Source of the DNA: Flavobacterium sp. NRK F7
GTDB lineage: Bacteria > Bacteroidota > Bacteroidia > Flavobacteriales > Flavobacteriaceae
Reading direction: 5' to 3'
Length of the DNA stretch: 64,000 bases
Assembly (NCBI RefSeq): GCF_024054195.1
Contig: NZ_JAMXLB010000001.1
Coordinates: forward strand, 372,001 to 436,000
Position numbers and translations under genes: made by a program. Below, one piece after another: positions 26,608 to 34,253 of the stretch (positions are counted from its first letter, which is position 1; each line of letters opens with the position of its first letter). Below the pieces are notes generated by a model. It made no database searches. It had not been told where the DNA came from and was given only the letters and a program-made list of their open reading frames with translations.

Positions 26608-27033
26608 TTAGTCGTGATGAAAAAAAGTTTTTATATCTATTTTGGCAAATTGTCGAAACATTTCCATAACACCACAATATTTTTCCACCGATAAATTCAC
26701 CGCTTTTTGAAGTTTATTTTCATCTAGATTTTTTCCATAAAAATGATATTCAACGGTAACCTCATCATACACTTTTGGATGCTCTTCGGTTAAATTGGCA
26801 ATGGTTTCTATTTTAAAATCGGTTACTTCTAGCTTCATTTTTTCAATTAAGGAAGCCACATCCAAACCCGAACAACCTGCTAAGGAAGATAATAGTAAGG
26901 CTTTTGGTCGTAAACCGGCTCCTGCTCCACCATGTTCTGGAGCGGCATTGATTAAAAAAGTTTCCCCACTAGGATTTGTAGATTCAAATTGCATTTTCTC
27001 TTTCCAAGTAGTAGTTGTAGTTTGTGTTGTCAT
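26608..27033 (-). CDS. OsmC family protein (peroxiredoxin-like)
   Basis: A 141-residue OsmC/Ohr-fold protein. LLLSSLAGCSGLDVASLIEKM carries the first redox Cys, and VEKYCGVMEMFRQFA carries the second. OsmC/Ohr enzymes reduce organic hydroperoxides; this member has the YhfA-like pattern (GPxxGxRPKALLLSSLAGC type) whose substrate is less defined. It has its own promoter and is probably co-transcribed with the HopJ-family gene downstream. The start is ATG 27033, 17 nt from a -7 box. Confidence 0.88.
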   Translation of the reverse strand: MTTQTTTTTWKEKMQFESTNPSGETFLINAAPEHGGAGAGLRPKALLLSSLAGCSGLDVASLIEKMKLEVTDFKIETIANLTEEHPKVYDEVTVEYHFYGKNLDENKLQKAVNLSVEKYCGVMEMFRQFAKIDIKTFFHHD

Positions 27034-27049
27034 AATATAGTATTTCTTA

Positions 27050-27057
27050 CAAATTTA
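27050..27057 (-). promoter_or_regulatory. -7 box (TAAATTTG) for the osmC-hopJ pair
   Basis: Minus-strand TAAATTTG, an exact consensus match 17 nt upstream of the ATG at 27033. The predicted leader is ~10 nt. Confidence 0.65.
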
Positions 27058-27145
27058 CAGCTTTTACAAAAGTGTAACAGAAAAAAACAGTTTTCGTTAT
27101 TAATGATAAGAAACAAGTATTTTATTAATTTTAAAAAAGATTCAA

Positions 27146-27376
27146 ATGGTAACAATTATTAACAATGTTAAACTTCTAAAAGAAAGTGAAAATGATTTTT
27201 TTAATTCTATTTTTTTAGAAACAAAAAACATGCTTGAGAGTGAACTTGCAAAAAATGAATGTGAAGGAATAATCATTATTGATGGAACTCCATTCAATTA
27301 TAGTTTTAAAATTAAGTCAAAAGATGAAAGTTCTGCTATAACTTTAGAATCAATCATTAATAAACTATTTGATTAA
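27146..27376 (+). CDS. Small hypothetical protein (76 residues)
   Basis: An acidic, Asn/Lys/Glu-rich 76-residue protein of mixed helix and strand character, with no signal peptide, membrane segment or known motif. It stands alone between divergent and convergent genes. A TAATTTTA sequence about 20 nt upstream resembles the -7 box except for its last base. Amino-acid usage looks coding rather than random (amphipathic EXXN/FLETKNMLESELAK segment). I do not recognise a family, and expression is uncertain. Confidence 0.5.
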   Translation: MVTIINNVKLLKESENDFFNSIFLETKNMLESELAKNECEGIIIIDGTPFNYSFKIKSKDESSAITLESIINKLFD

Positions 27377-27430
27377 AATTATTTTTTAAGTCAAAGTGAG
27401 CATTTCAAACAGTTCTCTTTAATTTCAATA

Positions 27431-28108
27431 TCATTTCAAACTTTTCCCAGCTACACAAACCACAATTTCTCCTTTTGCGGGTTTAGCTTCAAAATGTTGT
27501 AAAACTTCTTCCGCTGTACCACGAATTGTTTCTTCATGCAGTTTGGATAATTCTCTGGAAACTGTAACTTTTCGGTCGGCACCAAAATATTGGATAAATT
27601 CGGCTAATGTTTTATTCAATTTATGTGGCGAAACATACAAAATCATGGTTCGGGTTTCTTCTGCCAAGGCTAAAAAACGCGTTTGTCTTCCTTTTTTGTC
27701 GGGTAAAAATCCTTCAAAGACAAATTTATCATTGGGCAAACCACTATTTACCAAAGCCGGTACAAAAGCAGTGGCACCTGGCAAACATTCTACAGCCACA
27801 CCATGTTCTACACACGCACGGGTTAGCAAAAAACCAGGATCGGAAATAGCAGGTGTTCCCGCATCACTAATTAAAGCAATGGTTTCACCCGCTTGCATTC
27901 GTTTTACTAAATTGTCCACTGTTTTATGCTCGTTGTGCATATGATGGCTGTGCATGGGTGTGTTGATTTCGAAATGCTTCAACAGTTTCCCACTATTGCG
28001 TGTATCTTCGGCTAAAATTAAATCCACTTCTTGAAGCACTTTAATGGCTCTAAAAGTCATATCTTCAAGATTTCCGATGGGCGTTGGTACTAAAAAAAGT
28101 TTTCCCAT
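27431..28108 (-). CDS. rsmI: 16S rRNA (cytidine1402-2'-O)-methyltransferase
   Basis: A 225-residue tetrapyrrole-methylase-fold enzyme that 2'-O-methylates C1402 in the 16S rRNA decoding centre using S-adenosylmethionine. Signature segments are LFLVPTPIGNLEDMTFRAIK, LILAEDTRNSGKLLKH, ALISDAGTPAISDPGFLL and LPGATAFVPALVNSGLP. It lacks the C-terminal extension of the E. coli enzyme (286 residues), as is usual for Bacteroidota members. It starts 3 nt after the upstream coiled-coil gene and is in an operon with it. Confidence 0.95.
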   Translation of the reverse strand: MGKLFLVPTPIGNLEDMTFRAIKVLQEVDLILAEDTRNSGKLLKHFEINTPMHSHHMHNEHKTVDNLVKRMQAGETIALISDAGTPAISDPGFLLTRACVEHGVAVECLPGATAFVPALVNSGLPNDKFVFEGFLPDKKGRQTRFLALAEETRTMILYVSPHKLNKTLAEFIQYFGADRKVTVSRELSKLHEETIRGTAEEVLQHFEAKPAKGEIVVCVAGKSLK

Positions 28109-28111
28109 TTT

Positions 28112-28951
28112 TTAATTAAACTTGCGCTCAATAATTTCTAAAAAACGCGTTTCATATTCTTCTTTGCCTTCCCAATTATCGTAATCTGGTTTTACAAAAT
28201 CATTGATAAAATCTTTGGCTTCTTCGAAAGAATCGAAAGTATTCAATTGCGATAAAACCCTATTGAAATCTTGCGCACTTCCGCCAAACAATCTTTTTTC
28301 AAAAGCAATACGATCATTTAATCCAAATGAAATACCGCGGGTCAATCTATCATTTAACGATAGGGTTCTCGGTTCTTCATCAAAAGTCTTTTTGGCTTCA
28401 AAAATAGTTTCAGGTTCCATTTTTTTTGGCTGAATGGTTGCTGCAACTTCTTCAACAGGTTTTTCTACCATTTCTTCAACAGGTTCAGCTACTTCTATTT
28501 TTTCAAAAGTCATATCGGGTGCTTTCTCTACTTCTTTTGCCACCTCTTCCACTTTTACAAAATCCACTTCTTTGTAATCGTCCATCGCAAGACCATCAAA
28601 TAAAGCAGGTTGTTCTTTTTGCGCTTCCTCTTCTTTTAAAACAGGTTCCTCTTCTGTTTCTTCAACCTCCTCTACAACCGCTTCCTTCATTTCCACAGGC
28701 ACTTCCGTTACAATTGGAGTTGTAGTTTTTGCTTCTTCAGCTACAACAGGCGTTTCCAATTTTGCTTCTAGTTCTTCTGGTGAAATTTCCGCTTTAATCG
28801 CTTCAAAATTTTCCTCATAAAAACGTAAAATCGTTAATTGTTCGTATAATTTCTTTGCTTCTTCTTGCAATTGTTTGGTTTCAGAACGATTTTTTAATTT
28901 TAAAACACGATGTGCAATACTGATTAATTCGGCTTCTAATTTTTTCTTCAT
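28112..28951 (-). CDS. Conserved hypothetical protein with acidic low-complexity middle
   Basis: A 279-residue cytoplasmic protein. Residues 1-55 form a Lys/Glu-rich helix (KKLEAELISIAHRVL). Residues ~65-190 are Glu/Val/Pro-rich low complexity with repeated VEEV, EPVEE and KPVEEV. The C-terminal ~85 residues form a folded, conserved-looking domain (SLNDRLTRGISFGLNDRIAF, KRLFGGSAQDFNRVLSQLNTFDSFEEAKDFI). I know this layout from flavobacterial genomes beside rsmI, but no function is established to my knowledge. ATG 28951 is chosen over 29008, since a -7 box at 29011-29018 would place transcription start at about 29004. Confidence 0.75.
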   Translation of the reverse strand: MKKKLEAELISIAHRVLKLKNRSETKQLQEEAKKLYEQLTILRFYEENFEAIKAEISPEELEAKLETPVVAEEAKTTTPIVTEVPVEMKEAVVEEVEETEEEPVLKEEEAQKEQPALFDGLAMDDYKEVDFVKVEEVAKEVEKAPDMTFEKIEVAEPVEEMVEKPVEEVAATIQPKKMEPETIFEAKKTFDEEPRTLSLNDRLTRGISFGLNDRIAFEKRLFGGSAQDFNRVLSQLNTFDSFEEAKDFINDFVKPDYDNWEGKEEYETRFLEIIERKFN

Positions 28952-29010
28952 AACTTTATAGAATAGAAATTGAATATATGGGTGGTTTTTTAATAAATTT
29001 GTTCCCATTA

Positions 29011-29018
29011 CAAAAATA
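29011..29018 (-). promoter_or_regulatory. -7 box (TATTTTTG) for the 28951-rsmI operon
   Basis: Minus-strand TATTTTTG, an exact match 60 nt before ATG 28951. It lies 35 nt from the divergent thymidine kinase start. Confidence 0.55.
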
Positions 29019-29053
29019 GCAGAAAATACTATTAATCGACTGAAAAAAACAAA

Positions 29054-29650
29054 ATGTTTCTAGAAAATACAGTAAACCAATCTGAACAATTTGGCTGGAT
29101 AGAAGTTATCTGCGGGTCGATGTTTTCAGGAAAAACAGAAGAGTTAATTCGACGTTTGAAAAGAGCACAATTTGCCAAACAAAAAGTAGAAATTTTCAAA
29201 CCCGAAGTAGACACCCGTTATCATGATGAAATGGTGGTTTCACATGATGCGAATGAAATTCGTTCCACACCTGTTCCTGTAGCTGGAAACATTCGTATTT
29301 TAGCACAAGGCTGTGATGTAGTAGGTATTGATGAAGCCCAATTTTTTGACGACGAAATTGTATCCGTTTGTAACGATTTAGCCAATAGTGGCATTCGTGT
29401 TATTGTGGCGGGTTTGGATATGGATTTTAAAGGCAACCCTTTTGGTCCAATGCCAAATTTAATGGCTACAGCCGAATATGTAACGAAAGTACATGCGGTT
29501 TGTACGCGAACAGGAAATTTAGCCAACTATAGTTTTAGAAAATCTCAAGATGAAAAATTAGTTTTACTTGGAGAAACGGAAGAATACGAACCCCTAAGCA
29601 GAGCTGCCTTTTACAAAGCTTTAAAAGAAAACAAAGAAGCCAAAGAATAA
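29054..29650 (+). CDS. tdk: Thymidine kinase
   Basis: A 198-residue type II thymidine kinase that phosphorylates thymidine to dTMP for salvage. The P-loop is [17 protein letters not shown], the lid/Walker B segment is [15 protein letters not shown], and [19 protein letters not shown] is the usual signature. The zinc-ribbon region is partly kept ([15 protein letters not shown]), with one Cys rather than the four-Cys zinc site of many members. Variants lacking zinc ligands are known in the family. The next gene, murF-alr, begins with GTG immediately after its TAA. Confidence 0.95.
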   Translation: MFLENTVNQSEQFGWIEVICGSMFSGKTEELIRRLKRAQFAKQKVEIFKPEVDTRYHDEMVVSHDANEIRSTPVPVAGNIRILAQGCDVVGIDEAQFFDDEIVSVCNDLANSGIRVIVAGLDMDFKGNPFGPMPNLMATAEYVTKVHAVCTRTGNLANYSFRKSQDEKLVLLGETEEYEPLSRAAFYKALKENKEAKE

Positions 29651-32095
29651 GTGACCTTTTCTATTCAAAATATTATTCCACATCTCAACGCAAAAATCGC
29701 AGGTATAGCTGATGATTTTATCATTGAGAACATTTCAATTGACAGCCGATCGTTACAGAATAATGCTGGAACTTTATTTTTTGCATTAAAAGGACAAAAC
29801 CATGACGGCCATCATTATATTGACGAACTGATTAAAAAAGGGGTTCGCTTTTTCGTAGTTGAAAAAGTACCTGAAAATTATGTAGATAAAGCCACTTTTT
29901 TAGCAGTTGAAAACACAACAGACGCTTTACAAAAAACAGCAAAATACTATCGCAACCTCTTTCATTTTCCTATCATTGGAATTACTGGAAGTAATGGCAA
30001 AACCATTGTTAAAGAATGGTTGAATTTCTTACTGAGTCCTGATTATACCATTGTAAGAAACCCAAAAAGTTACAATTCGCAAGTAGGTGTTCCTTTATCT
30101 ATTTTTGGAACCAATGAAAATCACAATCTAGGTATTTTTGAAGCAGGTATTTCTCAAAAAGGAGAAATGATAAAACTGGAATCTATTATCAAACCAACTA
30201 TTGGTGTTTTTACTCATTTAGGAGCTGCTCACGACGATGGTTTTAATTCGATTGAAGAAAAAGTCATTGAAAAAACCCAATTCTTTTCTTCTTGTGAAAT
30301 TGTAATTCTTCCAAAAAATGAAACAGTTGAAAAACACATTCAAGTGCCTATCTTTACTTGGAGTCTTACGGATGAAAAAGCGACTGTTTTTGGGAGTATA
30401 AAAACCCAAGAAAACCAAAAAACCGTTATTCAAATACACTATCAAAACAACAGTTTTGAAGTAACGATTCCTTTTCAAGACAGTATCGCAGTAAACAATG
30501 CCATGACGTGTATGGCTACTTTATTGTATTTAAAAATGGACACTCCTATTATACAAGAGCGCATTCAAAAATTATATCCTGTTGAAATTAGGTTACAAGC
30601 CAAAAAAGGAATTAACGGTTGTGTGTTAATAGACGATTCCTATTCTTCAGACTACCAATCCTTAAAAATTGCTTTGGATTTCTTAGAGCAACAAAAATTA
30701 CATTCTAAAAAGACCATCATACTTTCTGATATTTTCCAAGGAGGCTTACCTATTGATAAGCTCTATCAAAAAGTTGCATTGGCTATTCAAAATAATAATA
30801 TTGACCGAATCATTGTCATTGGGGAAACCATTTCAAAATATTTATCGGAATTGCCCAATGTAATTGCTTTTGGTGCGACTATAGATTTTTTAAAACAGTT
30901 CAATACACAATCTTTTCAAAATGAAACCATTTTAATAAAAGGAGCACGAAGCTTCAACTTTGATGAAATTGTGGTGCTTCTAGAAGAAAAAAAGCACGAG
31001 ACTGTTCTTGAAATTAATCTGGATGCTTTAACGCACAACCTCAATTTTTACAAATCAAAATTGAATTCCAACACCAAAATCATGGTGATGGTGAAAGCAT
31101 TTGGTTATGGAAATGGTGGTTTTGAAATAGCCAAATTATTGGAACACAATTCCGTTGATTATTTAGGTGTCGCTTTTGCAGATGAAGGCATCGAATTGAG
31201 AAAAGCAGGCATTACGTTACCCATTATGGTGTTAAATCCTGAAAACAGTAGTTTTCCAGCGATGATTGCTTATGATTTAGAACCTGAAATTTATTCGATT
31301 ACGGCTTTACAAGCCTTTTTACAATTGGCCCAACAAAAAAACATCACTTCCTATCCTATTCATATTAAATTAGATACTGGAATGCATCGTTTAGGATTTG
31401 AAGCAAATGATATAGATGCTTTAATTTCTCTATTGCGCAATAATAATTTTGTAACTGTGAAAAGTGTTTTTTCTCATTTATCAGCTTCAGATGACACCCA
31501 ATTTGATGATTTTACTCAGTTACAATTTGAACGCTTTCATACACTTTCGCAAAAAATTATAAAAACCTTAGACATTCAACCTATTCGTCATATTTTAAAC
31601 ACTTCAGGTATTTTTAATTATGCCCAAGAAATGCAATTAGAAATGGTGCGATTGGGAATTGGATTATATGGCATGGGCAACTCAAAGTCAGAAAGGAATA
31701 ACCTACAAAATGTAAGTACTTTAAAAAGTGTGATTTCTCAAATTAGAGAAGTTAAGGAAGGTGAAAGTATTGGTTACAGCCGAAAATTCATGGTGACTAA
31801 AAGGATGAAAGTAGCTACCATTCCTATAGGATATGCAGATGGTATTCGAAGAGCTTGGGGAAATGAAAAAGGGTATGTTGTCATAAAAAATCAAAAAGCT
31901 CCTATTTTAGGTAATATTTGTATGGACATGTTGATGGTAGAGGTTACTTCCATTTCTTGTATAGCAGGTGATGAAGTCATTATTTTTGGGGAAAACCCCA
32001 ATATTACTGAAATTGCAACGGTAACAGAAACCATTCCTTACGAAATCTTAACAGGAATTTCACAACGTGTGAAACGCGTTTTTTACAAAAACTAA
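29651..32095 (+). CDS. murF-alr: Bifunctional MurF (UDP-MurNAc-tripeptide:D-Ala-D-Ala ligase) / alanine racemase
   Basis: An 814-residue fusion. Residues ~1-455 are a Mur ligase with ATP site GITGSNGKTIVKEW, substrate segment NPKSYNSQVGVPLSIF, and IDDSYSSDYQSLKIAL in the C-terminal Mur domain. It adds D-Ala-D-Ala to the peptidoglycan precursor. Residues ~455-814 are a PLP-dependent alanine racemase with the PLP lysine in MVMVKAFGYGNGG, HIKLDTGMHRLGFE, and the catalytic Tyr region GYADGIRRAWG. It therefore supplies D-alanine and uses the resulting dipeptide. The fusion is a known Bacteroidota arrangement. The start is GTG 29651, directly behind the tdk stop. Confidence 0.95.
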   Translation: MTFSIQNIIPHLNAKIAGIADDFIIENISIDSRSLQNNAGTLFFALKGQNHDGHHYIDELIKKGVRFFVVEKVPENYVDKATFLAVENTTDALQKTAKYYRNLFHFPIIGITGSNGKTIVKEWLNFLLSPDYTIVRNPKSYNSQVGVPLSIFGTNENHNLGIFEAGISQKGEMIKLESIIKPTIGVFTHLGAAHDDGFNSIEEKVIEKTQFFSSCEIVILPKNETVEKHIQVPIFTWSLTDEKATVFGSIKTQENQKTVIQIHYQNNSFEVTIPFQDSIAVNNAMTCMATLLYLKMDTPIIQERIQKLYPVEIRLQAKKGINGCVLIDDSYSSDYQSLKIALDFLEQQKLHSKKTIILSDIFQGGLPIDKLYQKVALAIQNNNIDRIIVIGETISKYLSELPNVIAFGATIDFLKQFNTQSFQNETILIKGARSFNFDEIVVLLEEKKHETVLEINLDALTHNLNFYKSKLNSNTKIMVMVKAFGYGNGGFEIAKLLEHNSVDYLGVAFADEGIELRKAGITLPIMVLNPENSSFPAMIAYDLEPEIYSITALQAFLQLAQQKNITSYPIHIKLDTGMHRLGFEANDIDALISLLRNNNFVTVKSVFSHLSASDDTQFDDFTQLQFERFHTLSQKIIKTLDIQPIRHILNTSGIFNYAQEMQLEMVRLGIGLYGMGNSKSERNNLQNVSTLKSVISQIREVKEGESIGYSRKFMVTKRMKVATIPIGYADGIRRAWGNEKGYVVIKNQKAPILGNICMDMLMVEVTSISCIAGDEVIIFGENPNITEIATVTETIPYEILTGISQRVKRVFYKN

Positions 32096-32160
32096 AATAA
32101 TGTAAGTTTTTTTATTAAATTAGCTACACTTAACAAATTAACTAACTAAAATATCTTATT

Positions 32161-32580
32161 ATGGGATTTTTCGCAGATTTTAAAGCATCATTAATGAAAG
32201 GTGATGTATTAAGTTTAGCTACAGCTGTTGTAATTGGTGGCGCTTTTGGAAAAATTGTAAGTTCTGCAGTTGATGATCTGATTATGCCAATTGTAGGTTT
32301 AATTACTGGAGGAGTCGATTTTACCACAAAATTCATCTCATTGAATGGAGAAAGTTATGCAACTCTTGATGCTGCAAAAGAAGCTGGAGCAGCTGTTATT
32401 ACATATGGTAATTTTATTCAAGCTGTAATCAATTTCGTTATTATTTCTTTCTTTATCTTTATAGTACTAAGGGCTGCTGAAAAAGCTAAGAAAAAAGAAG
32501 AGGCTGCTCCTGCTGCACCAGCTGGACCAACACAAGAGGAATTATTAATTCAAATTAGAGATTTATTAAAAAATAAATAG
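32161..32580 (+). CDS. mscL: Large-conductance mechanosensitive channel
   Basis: A 139-residue inner-membrane channel that opens under membrane tension to release osmolytes. The N-terminal amphipathic helix and TM1 read [27 protein letters not shown] and carry the family signature; TM2 is [15 protein letters not shown]. The periplasmic loop is [28 protein letters not shown]. The C-terminal bundle ([13 protein letters not shown]) is joined by an Ala/Pro linker. Length is typical. A strong terminator follows. Confidence 0.96.
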   Translation: MGFFADFKASLMKGDVLSLATAVVIGGAFGKIVSSAVDDLIMPIVGLITGGVDFTTKFISLNGESYATLDAAKEAGAAVITYGNFIQAVINFVIISFFIFIVLRAAEKAKKKEEAAPAAPAGPTQEELLIQIRDLLKNK

Positions 32581-32606
32581 TCCGCTACATTATATATTCT
32601 AACTAA

Positions 32607-32638
32607 ACCCTGAAATCTATTCAGGGTATTTTTTTTTA
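32607..32638 (+). terminator. Rho-independent terminator after mscL
   Basis: The stem ACCCTGAA / TTCAGGGT at 32607-32614 and 32620-32627 is followed by a run of Ts. Confidence 0.8.
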
Positions 32639-32706
32639 AAAAATGTTACAAATATAAATTTTTGTGAAATATTTTTTTTTCTAGTAATTCTACCAAAATT
32701 ATTCTA

Positions 32707-32714
32707 TATTTTTG
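32707..32714 (+). promoter_or_regulatory. -7 box (TATTTTTG) for asd
   Basis: Exact TAnnTTTG match, 22 nt before the ATG at 32736. Confidence 0.7.
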
Positions 32715-32735
32715 CATCACTAAATTCACAAAAAA

Positions 32736-33725
32736 ATGAAAGTTGCAGTAGTTGGTGCTACCGGAATGGTTGGCGAGATCATGCTTAAAGTATTACAAGA
32801 AAGAAATTTTCCTGTAAGCGAATTAATTTTAGTTGCTTCTGAAAAATCGATTGGAAAAGAAGTAGCTTGGAATGGTAAAACGTATAAAGTAGTTGGATTG
32901 CAAACCGCTGTTGACATGCAACCTGAAATTGCTGTTTTTTCTGCAGGAGGAGAAACTTCTTTACAATGGGCTCCAAAATTTGCGGAAGCAGGTACTACCG
33001 TTATTGATAATTCTTCGGCATGGAGAATGGATGCTACTAAAAAACTAGTCGTTCCAGAAATCAATGCTTCTGTATTAACAAAAGATGATAAAATTATTGC
33101 AAATCCTAACTGCTCTACCATTCAAATGGTTATGGCTTTGGCACCGCTGCATAAAAAATATAAAATTAAAAGAATTGTTGTTTCAACCTATCAATCCATT
33201 ACAGGAACAGGTGTAAAAGCTGTGCAACAGTTAGAAAATGAATATGCTGGAGCGAAAGGTGAAATGGCCTATAAATATCAGATTCATAGAAATGCAATTC
33301 CACAATGTGATGTTTTTGAAAACAATGGGTATACGAAAGAAGAAATGAAATTAGTTCGTGAAACCCAAAAGATTTTAAATGATAAAACAATTGCAGTAAC
33401 TGCTACGGCTATTCGTATTCCTGTAGTTGGCGGACACAGTGAAGCTGTAAATGTAGAATTTGAAAATGATTTTGATGTAGCAGAAGTAAGACAATTATTA
33501 CATCAAACAGATGGGGTTACCGTTCAAGACAATTTAGATACATTTACTTATCCAATGCCTTTATATGCAGAAGGAAAAGACGATGTTTTTGTAGGAAGAA
33601 TTCGTAGAGATGAAAGTCAGCCAAATACTTTAAATTTATGGATTGTTGCTGATAACCTTAGAAAAGGAGCTGCAACCAATACCATTCAAATAGCGGAATA
33701 CTTACTTAAAAATAATTTAGTGTAA
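32736..33725 (+). CDS. asd: Aspartate-semialdehyde dehydrogenase
   Basis: A 329-residue NADP-dependent enzyme that reduces aspartyl phosphate to the semialdehyde, the branch point to lysine/diaminopimelate, threonine and methionine. It opens with the nucleotide-binding GATGMVGEIML, has the phosphate/active-site segment FSAGGETSLQWAP, VIDNSSAWRMD, and the catalytic Cys in IIANPNCSTIQMVMAL. The later IRIPVVGGHSEAVNVEF contains the active-site His. Length is typical. It is monocistronic, with a -7 box upstream and a terminator downstream. Confidence 0.97.
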   Translation: MKVAVVGATGMVGEIMLKVLQERNFPVSELILVASEKSIGKEVAWNGKTYKVVGLQTAVDMQPEIAVFSAGGETSLQWAPKFAEAGTTVIDNSSAWRMDATKKLVVPEINASVLTKDDKIIANPNCSTIQMVMALAPLHKKYKIKRIVVSTYQSITGTGVKAVQQLENEYAGAKGEMAYKYQIHRNAIPQCDVFENNGYTKEEMKLVRETQKILNDKTIAVTATAIRIPVVGGHSEAVNVEFENDFDVAEVRQLLHQTDGVTVQDNLDTFTYPMPLYAEGKDDVFVGRIRRDESQPNTLNLWIVADNLRKGAATNTIQIAEYLLKNNLV

Positions 33726-33745
33726 TTTTTATATAAAAATTGTTA

Positions 33746-33778
33746 AATAAAGAGTATCCTTTTCAGATACTCTTTATT
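33746..33778 (+). terminator. Rho-independent terminator after asd
   Basis: The perfect stem AATAAAGAGTATC / GATACTCTTTATT (33746-33758 and 33766-33778) is followed by a T-rich stretch. Confidence 0.75.
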
Positions 33779-33805
33779 ATTTTGCATCTATTTCATTTTT
33801 GTTTT

Positions 33806-33813
33806 TATATTTG
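33806..33813 (+). promoter_or_regulatory. -7 box (TATATTTG) immediately before the 33820 start
   Basis: Exact TAnnTTTG match ending only 6 bases before the ATG. The predicted transcription start coincides with the start codon, so the message may be leaderless. A poorer box (CATTTTTG) a dozen bases upstream is an alternative. Confidence 0.5.
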
Positions 33814-33819
33814 TGATTC

Positions 33820-34158
33820 ATGAAACAAAAGATTGCCATACTCAACTTTGCAGTAATGCTTGCGGTTATTTTAGCTGTGAGTTATCAATCTTTACATATT
33901 TTGCGTCATCATTCCAATCCTACAATTGAGAATCTTGATACTTCATCCAACAAAAAACACCTTCATATTCAAATTACAGAAAAAGAGCAATGTCACGTGT
34001 GTGATTTTAAATTCGCCTCTTTTTTGTCACCAAAAATCTTCACTTATTCTTTTTACTTCCCATTTAAAGAAAGTCCGTATTCTTTTAGTGTAAAAGAAGC
34101 CTTATCCTTCTTTAGTGGAAGTCTATTCTCTTTAAGAGGTCCGCCTAATTTCATTTAA
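33820..34158 (+). CDS. Small membrane-anchored His/Cys protein upstream of a TonB receptor
   Basis: A 112-residue protein with one N-terminal hydrophobic segment (residues ~5-25, FAVMLAVILAVSYQSLHIL), either a signal anchor or an uncleaved leader. It has a histidine-rich piece (LRHHSNP, KKHLHIQ) and a CHVC pair (EKEQCHVCDFKF), which together look metal-binding. The C-terminus (GSLFSLRGPPNFI) resembles other short flavobacterial proteins found just upstream of TonB-dependent receptors. No function is established. It is 95 nt upstream of a receptor that resembles zinc receptors, so a role in metal sensing or acquisition is inferred. Confidence 0.7.
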   Translation: MKQKIAILNFAVMLAVILAVSYQSLHILRHHSNPTIENLDTSSNKKHLHIQITEKEQCHVCDFKFASFLSPKIFTYSFYFPFKESPYSFSVKEALSFFSGSLFSLRGPPNFI

Positions 34159-34253
34159 TTGTAGTACACTATTTTGCCAAAAAAGCAAAATACTTTTCAC
34201 AGATAAACACCCTTATTTGTGAACTATTCCTATATATTATTAAATGAAATAAA

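Noticed and set aside
27543..27944. 133-codon plus-strand open frame over rsmI
   Set aside because: Antisense to a highly conserved methyltransferase; amino-acid usage is not protein-like.
28426..28725. Leu/Gln-rich plus-strand open frame opposite the acidic linker
   Set aside because: It is the antisense reading of a repetitive Glu/Val/Pro-rich region, an artefact of low complexity.
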